Positions 35,642-44,279 of a DNA stretch of 64,000 nt are shown piece by piece. The DNA is taken from assembly GCF_051967575.1 (NCBI RefSeq), contig NZ_JBQCJW010000009.1:1-64000 (forward strand). The letters run 5' to 3'. Position numbers and translations under genes: made by a program. The stretch is from Solibacillus silvestris_B. GTDB taxonomy: Bacteria > Bacillota > Bacilli > Bacillales_A > Planococcaceae. The notes under the pieces are model-generated. The model was not told the DNA's origin. It searched no databases and worked only from the letters and a program-made list of their open reading frames with translations. Each line of letters opens with the position of its first letter. The first letter of the stretch is position 1.

Positions 35642-36178
35642 TTATTGTAATGCGTCCCACTCTTCCCGTAAAATGCCCATGCGGATCGAATCATAATAAT
35701 GCCCGTCATAGTAGCGCACTTTGCGGATTCTTGCTTCCATTTGCATGCCGAGCTTTTCACCGACACGGATCATGCGTTCATTGCCTGACCATGTAGTAAA
35801 ACCGACACGTACGAGCGGCATTGTCCGGAATAGATGAGCAATCCATAATTTCAATGCGCGTGTGCCGATGCCTCTGCCCCAAGAGCCGGCTTCATGAAGG
35901 ACAATGCCGATTTCAAGCCATTTTGACGGCTCGTGCTCCCAATAGTAGGAAATGATGCCGCGGACAACCCCAGCCACTTCAATGACCCAATAGCTTTCAT
36001 CGCCAATCCAGTCCTGTTCGGCTTGAATGAAGCTCTCGTACGGCATTGCTTTGTGCGGATAATACGGGGCATCCCATTTTTTCCATTCAGGCTGTTCATC
36101 TTTATAAATAAGCTCCCATAAGCGCTCCATATCATTTTCTGTAATGGGGCGGATTGTTAATTCTTGATCTGTATACAT
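35642..36178 (-). CDS. GNAT-family acetyltransferase
   Basis: This 178-residue protein has the N-terminal strand LTIRPITENDMERLWEL and the acetyl-CoA loop GSWGRGIGTRALKLWIAHLF, followed by NERMIRVGEKLGMQMEARIR, as in RimJ/RimL-like N-acetyltransferases. It is the first gene of a likely two-gene unit with the M20 amidohydrolase. GAGGAACAAG precedes the ATG. The substrate is unknown. Confidence 0.9.
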   Translation of the reverse strand: MYTDQELTIRPITENDMERLWELIYKDEQPEWKKWDAPYYPHKAMPYESFIQAEQDWIGDESYWVIEVAGVVRGIISYYWEHEPSKWLEIGIVLHEAGSWGRGIGTRALKLWIAHLFRTMPLVRVGFTTWSGNERMIRVGEKLGMQMEARIRKVRYYDGHYYDSIRMGILREEWDALQ

Positions 36179-36380
36179 CTTGTTCCTCTTTTCAATTGTA
36201 ATTTATGAACGGCTGTGACTGAAAAGAGTCATAAACTTTTACTTTCCAATCACCTTTAATTTATTTTTCATTCGAATCATTCCTTTCTATATGAAGTTAA
36301 TATCATTTTATCAGAAAATTGAGTAAAATATTAGTGAAGTTCCAATAAATTGAATCGTCTATAAAATAGGGGGGATTGTC

Positions 36381-36911
36381 ATTTTTCCAGCACTTGAAAC
36401 GGAAAGATTAATATTAAGAGAAATTACGGATAAAGATGTGCATCAAATCTATAGCATATTTTCCAATGATGATGTAACAGAACATTATGGACTGGCTTCG
36501 TTCAATCAATTACAGCAGGCGGAAAATTTAGTTGAAAATTTTTCCGCAAACTTTCAAAATCAGCGAGGGGTGCGCTGGGGAATTGAGCGCAAAGATGAAA
36601 AGGGCTTAATTGGGACGATTGGCTTTAACTCGTGGTCCCCGATGCATAAACGCGCAGAAATTGGCTACGATCTTCATCCGGATAGTTGGGGAGCTGGCTA
36701 TGCGTCGGAAGCGGTTGCCGAAATCGTAAACTATGGCTTTCAACAAATGCTGCTAAACCGGATTGGAGCGATTGTTTTTATTGAAAATAACGCTTCAATT
36801 CAATTGCTGCTGAGACAAGGGTTTGAAAAAGAAGGCGTGTTGAAAAAATATATGCATCAAAATGGAAAGGCGTATGATGTGACCGTTTTTGCGAAATTTC
36901 AATCAGATTAA
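36381..36911 (+). CDS. RimJ/RimL-type GNAT acetyltransferase with apparent ATT start
   Basis: Residues from the GTG at 36438 onward are a clear GNAT (acetyl-CoA loop DSWGAGYASEAVAEIVNYGF, then NNASIQLLLRQGFEKEG). The conserved first strand FPALETERLILREITDKDV lies upstream in frame, and the position of the usual Met is ATT at 36381, six bases after AGGGGGG. No ATG, GTG or TTG is available in frame between the ribosome binding site and that strand. It is either a true ATT start or a start-codon mutation. Confidence 0.75.
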   Translation: MFPALETERLILREITDKDVHQIYSIFSNDDVTEHYGLASFNQLQQAENLVENFSANFQNQRGVRWGIERKDEKGLIGTIGFNSWSPMHKRAEIGYDLHPDSWGAGYASEAVAEIVNYGFQQMLLNRIGAIVFIENNASIQLLLRQGFEKEGVLKKYMHQNGKAYDVTVFAKFQSD

Positions 36912-37008
36912 AAGGGCAAATATGGTTGAATGCTACTTTTAACTTTTTCAGCAAAAGCCCCCACCTGTATACCTGACACAATTAAGTGGCTGAATATCAG
37001 CTATCCCG

Positions 37009-37045
37009 AAGAGAGTCATCCTAATTGTGATGGTTCTCTTTTTAA
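37009..37045 (+). terminator. Rho-independent terminator
   Basis: AGAGAGTCATC pairs with GATGGTTCTCT (with G-T pairs) around an eight-base loop, followed by TTTTTAATT. It lies about 100 bp after the GNAT gene. Confidence 0.65.
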
Positions 37046-37132
37046 TTCGCGCTCAAATCTTCATCCCTTTAAGTGGATAGAGAATGAGTGGAAAACATAT
37101 TTATAACAATTTGCGAAAATATTTGTAAAAGG

Positions 37133-37159
37133 TAAAAAATTATGGGATTATGCCGATTC
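37133..37159 (+). promoter_or_regulatory. Sigma-D (motility) type promoter
   Basis: TAAA at 37133-37136, exactly 15 bases, then GCCGATTC at 37152-37159 match the Bacillus sigma-D consensus TAAA-N15-GCCGATAT at all but two positions. It lies about 115 bp upstream of the PAS-GGDEF-EAL gene. Confidence 0.7.
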
Positions 37160-37274
37160 TATCCAAAGGGAGCTATTAAAATTATTTATTTAGAACTATA
37201 ATAATGGATTAAAGAGATGCTAAAAGTATGGATATGTTAGAAAAGAATCATAAGACTAAAAGTGGGGTGGAGAG

Positions 37275-38981
37275 ATGTTCAAAGCAGAAGATACAAATGT
37301 ACTAGGTTCAATGCAACTTACTGTAGAAGAACTGCAAAATATAAAAGTTGCATTAGACGAATCCTCCATTTTGGCCGTTACAGATCAGCGAGGCGTAATT
37401 ACGATGGTAAATGACCGCTTTTGTGAAATTTCTAAATATGAGCGCGATGAACTAATCGGCCAAGATCACCGACTTTTAAACTCCGGCTATCATCCGAAAA
37501 CATTCTTCAAGGAAATGTGGCGAATGATTGGCTCGGGGAAAACATGGCAGGGTGAAATTTGCAACTGTGCGAAGGATGGCTCGTCCTATTGGGTTCAAAC
37601 GACGATTGTCCCATTTCTGAATAGCAGGGGGAAACCTTACCAATACATTTCAATCCGGACAGATATTACTGCCCAAAAAAATATTGGGGAAATGATTCAT
37701 ATCGCCCACCATGATGATTTGACAGGGCTGCCTAATCGGCGACAGTTGATGAAAGATTTAAAAACGTTAATCGAGATCGAGCAGCATCCATTTGCACTAA
37801 TGCTATTTGATGTGAATCGCTTTAAAAATATAAATGATGGTTTAGGACATCATGTAGGTGATATGTTTTTAGTTGAAATTGCAGAGCGGATGAAAACTTT
37901 AAACAATCCTTTTATGACTTTTTACCGCTTGAGCGGCGATGAATTTATTTGCATTTTAAAAAAACCGGCATTGCTGGAAAAGGCTGCACTTGATTTGCAG
38001 GCCCAGTTCAAACGCCAATTTCATTTAAATGACCACACATTTTATGCATCCATCAGTGTTGGGGCGGTGAATTATCCGGAACATGGCCAATCAGCGCAAG
38101 ATGTTTTGAAATATGCGGATATTGCTATGTATGAAGCAAAAAAGAGCAATCATAAAGGTTTTGTGATTTACAGAAAGCAACAACGATTTTCGCATAACCA
38201 AATGCTTACATTGGAGACAAGATTGCATCATGCGATAAAAAATCAGGCATTTGAGCTGTATTATCAACCGAAAGTGAATTTGCGCACGAACGAAATCGAT
38301 GGTATGGAAGCGCTAATTCGGTGGTTTGATGACGAACTCGGTTTTGTTCCGCCAGATCAATTCATTCCGTTTGCTGAGGAATTCGGCCTGTTAAGTGATA
38401 TCAGCGAATGGGTGATCGCACAGGCTGGACTCCAAGTGATGGAATGGAATGAACAATTCAATCTGAATTTGCGTGTGGCGGTTAATATTTCGCCGAGTCA
38501 TTTAAAAGCGGATAATTTCATTGAGCGATTGAATATGATTTTGCAGCTTCATGATATTTCGCCATGCGCCCTGGAAATTGAAATTACCGAAATGAGTTTT
38601 TTGGATCAAAACTCGGATTTGCTAAGCACGATCAAGCAGCTGAAAGAAATGAATATTACATTGGCTATTGACGATTTCGGTACAGGCTATTCATCGCTTA
38701 GCTATTTGAAGAAATTCCCGATAGATGCATTGAAAATCGACCGTTCCTTCATTCATGAAATGTATAAAAACAGCGCAGATGTAGCAATGGTTTCAGCCAT
38801 TATTACACTGGCCCGCGCGCTTAGCTTAAAGATAGTAGCAGAAGGCGTCGAGGAGTACGAGGACATACAATTGCTGCGCGGATTTAACTGTGATTTTGTT
38901 CAAGGCTATTATTACAGCCGCCCATTGAATGTTGAGGATTTTACGAAACGTTTAGTAGAAAAGGGAATATATGTAGAATAG
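37275..38981 (+). CDS. PAS-GGDEF-EAL cyclic-di-GMP signalling protein
   Basis: The protein has 568 residues. A PAS domain (about 30-125; MVNDRFCEISKYERDELIGQDH) is followed by a PAC end (YISIRTDITAQ), a GGDEF domain (about 140-295) whose signature is RLSGDEF, and an EAL domain (about 310-560) with EALIRW, NISPSHL, EITE, DDFGTGYSS, KID and AEGVE. The phosphodiesterase residues look complete. The first G of the cyclase motif is Ser, so cyclase activity is uncertain. There is no membrane segment. The sigma-D-like promoter links it to motility control. Confidence 0.92.
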   Translation: MFKAEDTNVLGSMQLTVEELQNIKVALDESSILAVTDQRGVITMVNDRFCEISKYERDELIGQDHRLLNSGYHPKTFFKEMWRMIGSGKTWQGEICNCAKDGSSYWVQTTIVPFLNSRGKPYQYISIRTDITAQKNIGEMIHIAHHDDLTGLPNRRQLMKDLKTLIEIEQHPFALMLFDVNRFKNINDGLGHHVGDMFLVEIAERMKTLNNPFMTFYRLSGDEFICILKKPALLEKAALDLQAQFKRQFHLNDHTFYASISVGAVNYPEHGQSAQDVLKYADIAMYEAKKSNHKGFVIYRKQQRFSHNQMLTLETRLHHAIKNQAFELYYQPKVNLRTNEIDGMEALIRWFDDELGFVPPDQFIPFAEEFGLLSDISEWVIAQAGLQVMEWNEQFNLNLRVAVNISPSHLKADNFIERLNMILQLHDISPCALEIEITEMSFLDQNSDLLSTIKQLKEMNITLAIDDFGTGYSSLSYLKKFPIDALKIDRSFIHEMYKNSADVAMVSAIITLARALSLKIVAEGVEEYEDIQLLRGFNCDFVQGYYYSRPLNVEDFTKRLVEKGIYVE

Positions 38982-38986
38982 ATTAA

Positions 38987-39025
38987 CCGCGCATATTGAT
39001 TTTTTTAATATGCGCGGCTTTTGTT
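38987..39025. terminator. Bidirectional-type terminator
   Basis: CCGCGCATATT pairs with AATATGCGCGG around a short T-rich loop and is followed by CTTTTGTTTT. It sits between the convergent EAL gene and the PH-domain gene. Confidence 0.85.
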
Positions 39026-39430
39026 TTAAGAAACGAGCTTAATATTCGGATTTACTTCGAGCAATTTCTTTACGAAGGCTTCTTTATCTTTAGGAGAAAC
39101 AAGAGTAATTCCTGAATATGGATCATCAAAAGTGATTTCGATGCGGTCCAATGAAAGGGCAGGCGCAGAAAACGGATTTTTCGATGGACGCAAGCTTCGA
39201 ATTTGCTCAATAGGAATGCGCTTTTTGAAAATTCCTCCATAAATAATTAAAACCTTGTCTTCAATGATATATTTGGTGCCGAAAAACAACGTGGCAAATA
39301 GTACAATAATAAGTGCCGTTATAAGCATCAAAATAGCATCCGGCTCGGTAATGACGCCATAAATCATCGCAAGCGGTACGGCAATGAAAATGGCCCCCAT
39401 CCAAATATCCACTTTTGACTTAAAAATCAT
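39026..39430 (-). CDS. Membrane protein with bacterial PH domain
   Basis: This protein of about 134 residues has two membrane helices (IWMGAIFIAVPLAMIYGVIT and AILMLITALIIVLFATLFF) followed by a beta-rich PH-like domain (KYIIEDKVLIIYGGIFKKRI ... RIEITFDDPYSGITLVSPKD), as in YvbH/YdbS-type or DUF1200 proteins. ATG 39430 has AAAGGAG seven bases upstream. Its function is unknown. Confidence 0.75.
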   Translation of the reverse strand: MIFKSKVDIWMGAIFIAVPLAMIYGVITEPDAILMLITALIIVLFATLFFGTKYIIEDKVLIIYGGIFKKRIPIEQIRSLRPSKNPFSAPALSLDRIEITFDDPYSGITLVSPKDKEAFVKKLLEVNPNIKLVS

Positions 39431-39550
39431 TGCAATGCTCCTTTCCATCACCTTCTCTTTCTATTTTATATGGGGACAGTTGGAATACCAAATGGAAATT
39501 TTTCTGTACTATATTCATAGATAGCCAATGCTTGAATATTCGCCTTTGAT

Positions 39551-40762
39551 TTATTTAAGTCCGTATTTTCGGTTCAATGAAACGATACGGGCATCGTCAT
39601 TAGGGCGATCCATGATTAAATCGGCAATAATTTGTGAGCCGAGCATACTGTAAACAGTGCCATTGCCCCCAAAGCCGAGTAAATAGAAGTGATTTGGCTG
39701 TTTTGGATGCTGCCCGATAAATGGAAGCTGGTCCAATGACTCTCCAAAAGATGCGCAATATTTATACGGGGCATGGAATGTTTCCCCGGGCAATAATTTA
39801 TGAAGCCTGTCGAGCAGCATATCGGCCATTATATTGATTTTCGGTCCATTTTCAGCAGGCTTTGCTTTCTTTTCATCCAGCCCGCCAATAATGATCCGCT
39901 GATCGACCGTTTTTCGCATATATAAATAAGGCCGGGCGGTTTCCCAAATAAGCGCATTTTCATACCAGCCATCATAGCCCGGCTTTTGCTCAGTCACGAT
40001 TGCATAGGAACGTTTAATATCGGCGCCTTTCATCTTTCCGTAAGGCAGGCGTTCATAGCCGGTCGTATACACAATCCGAGATGCTTTAAAATCACCGTTC
40101 ATTGTACGCAATATAATATGTGTACCTTCGTCTTCAATAATGTTCGCATACGTATTTTCGAATAAATCAAGCCCCCTCGATATGAGCTGCTCCGCCAATG
40201 CTACGACAAATTTATAAGGGTTGATTTCCGCATCGCTACTCGTGTACAGCGCCCCCGGAGCTTCGAATGGCAGACGTTTTTCTACAATGAGCTCATTCCA
40301 AAACTCAGCAGGGAAACCGTGCTTTACTAATATTTCACATTCCTTTTCCAGCTTTTTCACATCGCTTTTCTCGCTTGCATAGCAAATGCTTGGACGTCGA
40401 ATAAAATGCGCCTGATCTTGCAGAGAAAGCGCAATTTCCTCTAACTGATCGACTGCTTTATAGCAAAGTTTGTAAAAACGGACTGCATCGTCTTCACCGA
40501 TCAAGTCGCATAACTCATGCAATTGGATGTCATTTGAATATTGAAGCAGTCCCGTGTTGGCAGAAGTGCTGCCGGAGCCAAGTTCATTCCGCTCTAAAAT
40601 AGCCACTGTTAAACCTTCATCCATCAATGCTTTCGCTGTCAATATGCCGCTTATGCCGGCCCCAATAATAATTGTATCGTAATATGGTTTAATTTCAGGA
40701 TTTGTATGTTGTTTTTTTACAAGTGTAGTGGGCCAAAATAATAAGCCGTTGTGCAATTCCAT
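39551..40762 (-). CDS. FAD-dependent oxidoreductase (glycine/D-amino-acid oxidase family)
   Basis: This 403-residue DAO-family enzyme has the dinucleotide motif TIIIGAGISGILTAKAL, the ERNELGSGSTSANTG segment that follows the FAD ribose site, and the C-terminal FAD contact YLLGFGGNGTVYSMLGSQII. It lacks the C-terminal Rieske domain of some relatives. It likely oxidises an amine or amino acid, substrate unknown. AAGGAGG precedes the ATG. It is divergent from a membrane-protein gene. Confidence 0.88.
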   Translation of the reverse strand: MELHNGLLFWPTTLVKKQHTNPEIKPYYDTIIIGAGISGILTAKALMDEGLTVAILERNELGSGSTSANTGLLQYSNDIQLHELCDLIGEDDAVRFYKLCYKAVDQLEEIALSLQDQAHFIRRPSICYASEKSDVKKLEKECEILVKHGFPAEFWNELIVEKRLPFEAPGALYTSSDAEINPYKFVVALAEQLISRGLDLFENTYANIIEDEGTHIILRTMNGDFKASRIVYTTGYERLPYGKMKGADIKRSYAIVTEQKPGYDGWYENALIWETARPYLYMRKTVDQRIIIGGLDEKKAKPAENGPKINIMADMLLDRLHKLLPGETFHAPYKYCASFGESLDQLPFIGQHPKQPNHFYLLGFGGNGTVYSMLGSQIIADLIMDRPNDDARIVSLNRKYGLK

Positions 40763-40882
40763 GTAAAAATCCTCCTTGCTTGATTTAGAAAACGTTTCCC
40801 GCTTTTTGCCATTTTTAATCGGGAAATATTTTGAAAGACAACAATTGGGTAAAGAATAAAAAGAAAGAAGGAAGGGAATTGG

Positions 40883-41542
40883 ATGGATTCGTATATTTTT
40901 GGATTTTTCGCTCTCGCTTATATTGCAATTTTAATATGGGGAATCGCAAAACACGGGAAAACGGCATCAGCCATTTTATTTTTAGTAGTCATTGCGCTTA
41001 TATATGATAATGCGATTTTAGCTTTAGGACATGTCATCGGTGAAGGGGATTTATTGGAAAGTTTCAGCTATGGGCGTTTCTGGTTACACGCTTTGTTTAC
41101 CCCACTCTTGGTCATCTTCTCGTTATTCATTATGCGGGAAGCGAATATCCGGTTCGCGTATAAAAAATGGATAGGGTTTTTATTCGGCGCTTTATGGATT
41201 GCCGCAATGATTGTGGAATATTTCATAGAGCTAAGTGGTTTAGAGTTGGTACCACAGCAAGCATATGGAGTGCTTAGCTACAGTGCAACCGATGCTGCAT
41301 CTGGACCGCCGCCAATGATCTTGCTCGTTCTTGCCGCATTATTAATTGCTGGAATTATGCTCATTTGGAAAAGAAAGTGGTGGTGGATGCTTGCCGGTAC
41401 ATTTATCATGACGTTCGGCAGTGCAGTGCCAATCGATATAGGCAGCGACGCCATTACAAATAGCTTTGAATTGTTGTTGATTGCGACGCTTATGTGGACA
41501 GCAATCCAGTTCTCTAACGAAAAGGTGCGCAGAAGGCATTGA
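40883..41542 (+). CDS. Polytopic membrane protein, function unknown
   Basis: This 219-residue protein has about seven hydrophobic helices and few charged residues between them. No catalytic motif is recognisable. It contains the loops RFWLHALFTPL and a Gly/Pro-rich DAASGPPPM. GAAGGAAGGG precedes the ATG. A strong terminator follows, so it is its own unit. Confidence 0.75.
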   Translation: MDSYIFGFFALAYIAILIWGIAKHGKTASAILFLVVIALIYDNAILALGHVIGEGDLLESFSYGRFWLHALFTPLLVIFSLFIMREANIRFAYKKWIGFLFGALWIAAMIVEYFIELSGLELVPQQAYGVLSYSATDAASGPPPMILLVLAALLIAGIMLIWKRKWWWMLAGTFIMTFGSAVPIDIGSDAITNSFELLLIATLMWTAIQFSNEKVRRRH

Positions 41543-41547
41543 CGAAT

Positions 41548-41581
41548 ATTGTGCTAAGTTGGCCGCTTAGCACAATTACTT
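41548..41581 (+). terminator. Rho-independent terminator
   Basis: ATTGTGCTAAG pairs perfectly with CTTAGCACAAT around seven bases, followed by TACTTTT. Confidence 0.85.
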
Positions 41582-41594
41582 TTAGAATACTACC

Positions 41595-41627
41595 TTGCAA
41601 TGGACAATAGTGTTTGATACACTATTG
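41595..41627 (+). promoter_or_regulatory. Promoter with PadR-type palindromic operator
   Basis: TTGCAA (41595-41600), 17 bases, then TACACT (41618-41623) make a sigma-A-like promoter. A perfect 9-bp inverted repeat CAATAGTGT-TTGAT-ACACTATTG (41605-41627) covers the spacer and -10. It lies 28 bp upstream of a PadR gene, so autorepression is very likely. Confidence 0.75.
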
Positions 41628-41654
41628 TATATAAAATAGTAGTGGGGTGAAATA

Positions 41655-41969
41655 ATGAATCCTCAATTTAAAAAAGGTGTGCTGAACTTATGTGTGCTTG
41701 CGCTATTGGAAAAGAAGGATATGTATGGTTATGAGCTCGTGCAGGCGATTTCCACACAAATCGAGATATCGGAAGGCGCGGTATATCCGTTATTGCGCAG
41801 GCTGACGAAAGATGGCCTCTTTACAACATATTTAATGGAATCGACAGAAGGACCGCCGCGCAAGTATTATCAGATTACCGAGCAAGGCATCGAACAGCTC
41901 AACAGCTTACGTGATGAATGGGAAAGTTTTATTTCAGGTGTAAATACTTTAATTCAAGGGAGCGAATAA
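41655..41969 (+). CDS. PadR-family transcriptional regulator
   Basis: This 104-residue regulator is an N-terminal PadR winged helix (VLALLEKKDMYGYELVQAI ... GAVYPLLRRLTKDGLF, wing PPRKYYQITEQG) with a short dimerisation helix, i.e. the small subfamily 2 form. GGGGTGAAA precedes the ATG. It is followed after 2 bp by a DUF1700/DUF4097 gene, the usual partner. It probably represses this operon through the palindrome upstream, and its inducer is unknown. Confidence 0.92.
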   Translation: MNPQFKKGVLNLCVLALLEKKDMYGYELVQAISTQIEISEGAVYPLLRRLTKDGLFTTYLMESTEGPPRKYYQITEQGIEQLNSLRDEWESFISGVNTLIQGSE

Positions 41970-41971
41970 AA

Positions 41972-43018
41972 ATGAACGAACAACAATTTTTGGATTTACT
42001 TGATCACCATTTAGAGAGATTGCAGCTGCAGGAGCGTGAAGACATTCGCCGAGACTTTGAAGAGTACTTTGAAAATGGCCGCGCAGAAGGGAAAACAACG
42101 GAAGAAATCGTACATTCTTTCGGAGACATCAAGGAACTGGCCGCAGAATTGCTTGCATCGTATGACGAAGAAGATTTTGCGGAGAAGGTCGCTATTATGA
42201 AAAATGATGAAGCCATTCCGTATCGCAATGTAAAAGTCGAGGCAGACGGTGTGAATGTATTAATTGTTCCGACAGATGCGAATGAGGCAATGATCGAAGC
42301 AAAAGACAAAGACGACTTAACGGAAGTGTCCATGCATATTAAAAATGATACGCTTTTCATTGATATAAAGCGCCAAGAGCAAATTCGCCGTTTTTGGTTC
42401 ATTACGATTATCGGCTCAATCAATACGATCGATGCCGTCGTTTACCTGCCAAAGAAACAATATGAAAAGATTACGATCAGCAATGATAATGGACGTATTA
42501 AAGTATCGGAAACATTTGCACAGCAGTTTTACTTGAAATCTGATAATGGCCGCATTTTAACAGACCATATTGAAGGGCAATTGCTCGATGCCCATTCAGA
42601 TAACGGACGTGTTGTTCTTGCGGAAACAAAGATCGAAAATGTGAAGGCAAGCTCGAGCAACGGCCGAATTATTGTGGAAAATGTCATTGGCCGCGAGCTT
42701 CAACTGGATTCGGATAACGGCCGTATAGAACTGAAGGATGCTGAAGGGGAAATCAATGCCAAATCGCGGAATGGCCGCATCATTGCACAGTTGAAAACCG
42801 TTCAATATCCATTGAATTTTGCATCGGATAATGGCCAAATTTTATTGAGCACAGAAGGAAAGCTGCAAAACGTCGAGATTGAAACTTGGACGGCATGGGG
42901 GTCTGTATCCATATACAATGAAAAGGCCGCGCGTTATGCACATGGCACAAAGGAGCATATGATTCAATTGAAGACAAGCAACGGGAAAATAACGGTGGAG
43001 GACAGTTTAGCCCAGTAG
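41972..43018 (+). CDS. DUF1700-DUF4097 protein with NGR beta-helix repeats
   Basis: The protein has 348 residues. Residues 1-75 form a helical HAAS/DUF1700-like part (LERLQLQEREDIRRDFEEYF ... SFGDIKELAAELLASYDEED). Residues about 90-345 are a DUF4097 putative adhesin made of short beta rungs. The motif S(D/S)NGR(I/V) recurs about every 20 residues (NDNGRI, SDNGRI, SDNGRV, SSNGRI, SDNGRI, SRNGRI, SDNGQI, TSNGKI). There is no signal peptide or membrane helix. It is co-operonic with PadR, an arrangement seen with envelope-stress genes. Confidence 0.85.
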   Translation: MNEQQFLDLLDHHLERLQLQEREDIRRDFEEYFENGRAEGKTTEEIVHSFGDIKELAAELLASYDEEDFAEKVAIMKNDEAIPYRNVKVEADGVNVLIVPTDANEAMIEAKDKDDLTEVSMHIKNDTLFIDIKRQEQIRRFWFITIIGSINTIDAVVYLPKKQYEKITISNDNGRIKVSETFAQQFYLKSDNGRILTDHIEGQLLDAHSDNGRVVLAETKIENVKASSSNGRIIVENVIGRELQLDSDNGRIELKDAEGEINAKSRNGRIIAQLKTVQYPLNFASDNGQILLSTEGKLQNVEIETWTAWGSVSIYNEKAARYAHGTKEHMIQLKTSNGKITVEDSLAQ

Positions 43019-43094
43019 TCATTGCGGAAATTAGAATTTCATCGTGAAAATCCGTATAATAAAGGCAATGAAAGTTGAAATGGAGTAGTTAACG

Positions 43095-43451
43095 ATGAAA
43101 ACGTATAGCTTTAAACTATTTGGCGGCTATAAAGTAACACTTGACCAAACAGAAATAACGATTGACTATGCAGGCGAGAAATTTTGGTTTATAAAAAAAG
43201 CAAAGCCCCGTATGAAGAAAATTCCCTATAAAGAGGTTTTGCGGGTGGAATATAAGGAAGCGGGCATGACATTCGGATATATCCGCATTATTACGCAGGA
43301 AAATGCCCCGTATCCAAGCAGCACATATGTAGCCCAGCACGATGAAAATGCCTTTATGGTGGAAAAAGATGAAGTCGGTAAATTGAACGAAGTGCTGGAT
43401 TTACTGAAAAAGCTATGTAAAAATATAGAGTTCGTCCAGATGAAAGCCTAG
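43095..43451 (+). CDS. Conserved hypothetical, PH-like/DUF4429 type
   Basis: This 118-residue cytosolic protein has a beta-strand-rich N-terminal part (YSFKLFGGYKVTLDQTEITI, IPYKEVLRVEYKEAGMTFGY) and a C-terminal helix (GKLNEVLDLLKKLCKNIEFV). It resembles small bacterial PH-like domains such as DUF4429, with low certainty. GGAG precedes the ATG. Its own stop codon is part of the terminator stem. Confidence 0.6.
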   Translation: MKTYSFKLFGGYKVTLDQTEITIDYAGEKFWFIKKAKPRMKKIPYKEVLRVEYKEAGMTFGYIRIITQENAPYPSSTYVAQHDENAFMVEKDEVGKLNEVLDLLKKLCKNIEFVQMKA

Positions 43452-43472
43452 CGATTTTGCAAGGCTTTTTTC
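43443..43472 (+). terminator. Terminator overlapping the stop codon
   Basis: AAAGCCT pairs with AGGCTTT across a 12-base loop that contains the TAG region's downstream bases, followed by TTTT. Confidence 0.6.
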
Positions 43473-43473
43473 G

Positions 43474-44231
43474 TTGTTAAGGAAACGATAGATTTTGGCG
43501 TTGCAGATAACTTTACAAAAAGGTGTTGTCCCCGTCCAGGCAAACCGCGTGCGCCAATTCCTCGCAACATTAGCCTCTTCCGTGCAAAAGAAGGGCACTG
43601 AAAAACTACGGCTATTTCAATTTTAATAAAAGCCTGTCTCCTATGGAACAAAATTCATGTTTCGCTGAGAGAGATTCAGGCTCTTAATTAAGTGGTGAGG
43701 GAAAAAAATAAACGGAGATTTTCCGCTTATTTGTGCAATGGAGCTCGTTTCGGGTGGAATAAGCGGAGTTTTTCCGGCTAAGCCAAGAAAAATACTCACT
43801 TTTCATGTTTTTCGGATCAATAGGCGGAATTTCTCCGTCTATATAGGCGTTTTTTTATTCCATTTTCTAAATAAGGGGAATTTTTCCGGCTATTTATGAG
43901 TGCGGGTACTTCAACTGATCTCCCAATAGCTATTAGCGTACCTCCTTCATCCCAGTTGCGTAAGCCAGCCTCTTTTACCGTTTTGGCGCTTTGCTTAAAC
44001 TGTGTCAAGATTTCACCGGCTATTTTCATCTGCCGAATAAAAAATATAGATACATTTCCTGAAGAAACGGAATCGATTTTTGCGCCAGTAAACACTGTTA
44101 ATGGAAGTGGAAGCCCTTAATAAAGAAAACAGATTTTCAGTGCTTTCTGCAAAAGTGGCGGAACGTTTACTTTTGCGTCGGGTCCTCCTATGCCCCTCGG
44201 AGTTGAACGGGCACTTTAGCGTTTTTGTTCT
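43474..44231 (+). repeat. Long intergenic repeat with tandem-palindrome core, copy D
   Basis: The 43682-43897 core holds four palindromes (AATAAACGGAGATTTTCCGC..., AATAAGCGGAGTTTTTCCGG..., AATAGGCGGAATTTCTCCGT..., AATAAGGGGAATTTTTCCGG...). Flanks on both sides match copy E at intervals: GATAGATTTTGGCGTTG, CCTCGCAACATTAGCCTC, TCCGTGCAAAA, GGCTCTTAATTAAGTGGTGA, and GTTGAACGGGCACTTTAGCG. It fills the gap between two convergent genes. A minus-strand open frame at 43817-44095 is not conserved in copy E. Confidence 0.85.
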
Positions 44232-44271
44232 AAAAAAAGAGGGATGTAAATTCAAGCGGGTCATCCCTCAA
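44232..44271 (-). terminator. Terminator of the BmrA-like gene
   Basis: On the minus strand GAGGGATGA pairs with TACATCCCTC around a short loop, followed by TTTTTTT, 9 bp after the stop codon. Confidence 0.85.
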
Positions 44272-44279
44272 TCTAAAAA

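Noticed and set aside
40790..40803. AAAACGTTTCC near 40797 as a CcpA cre site
   Set aside because: It fits only part of the cre consensus and lies between two genes with no obvious carbon-control link.
43817..44095. 92-codon minus-strand ORF inside repeat copy D
   Set aside because: The matching region of copy E has stops and frame changes in the same direction, so the frame is not maintained. It is part of the repeat.
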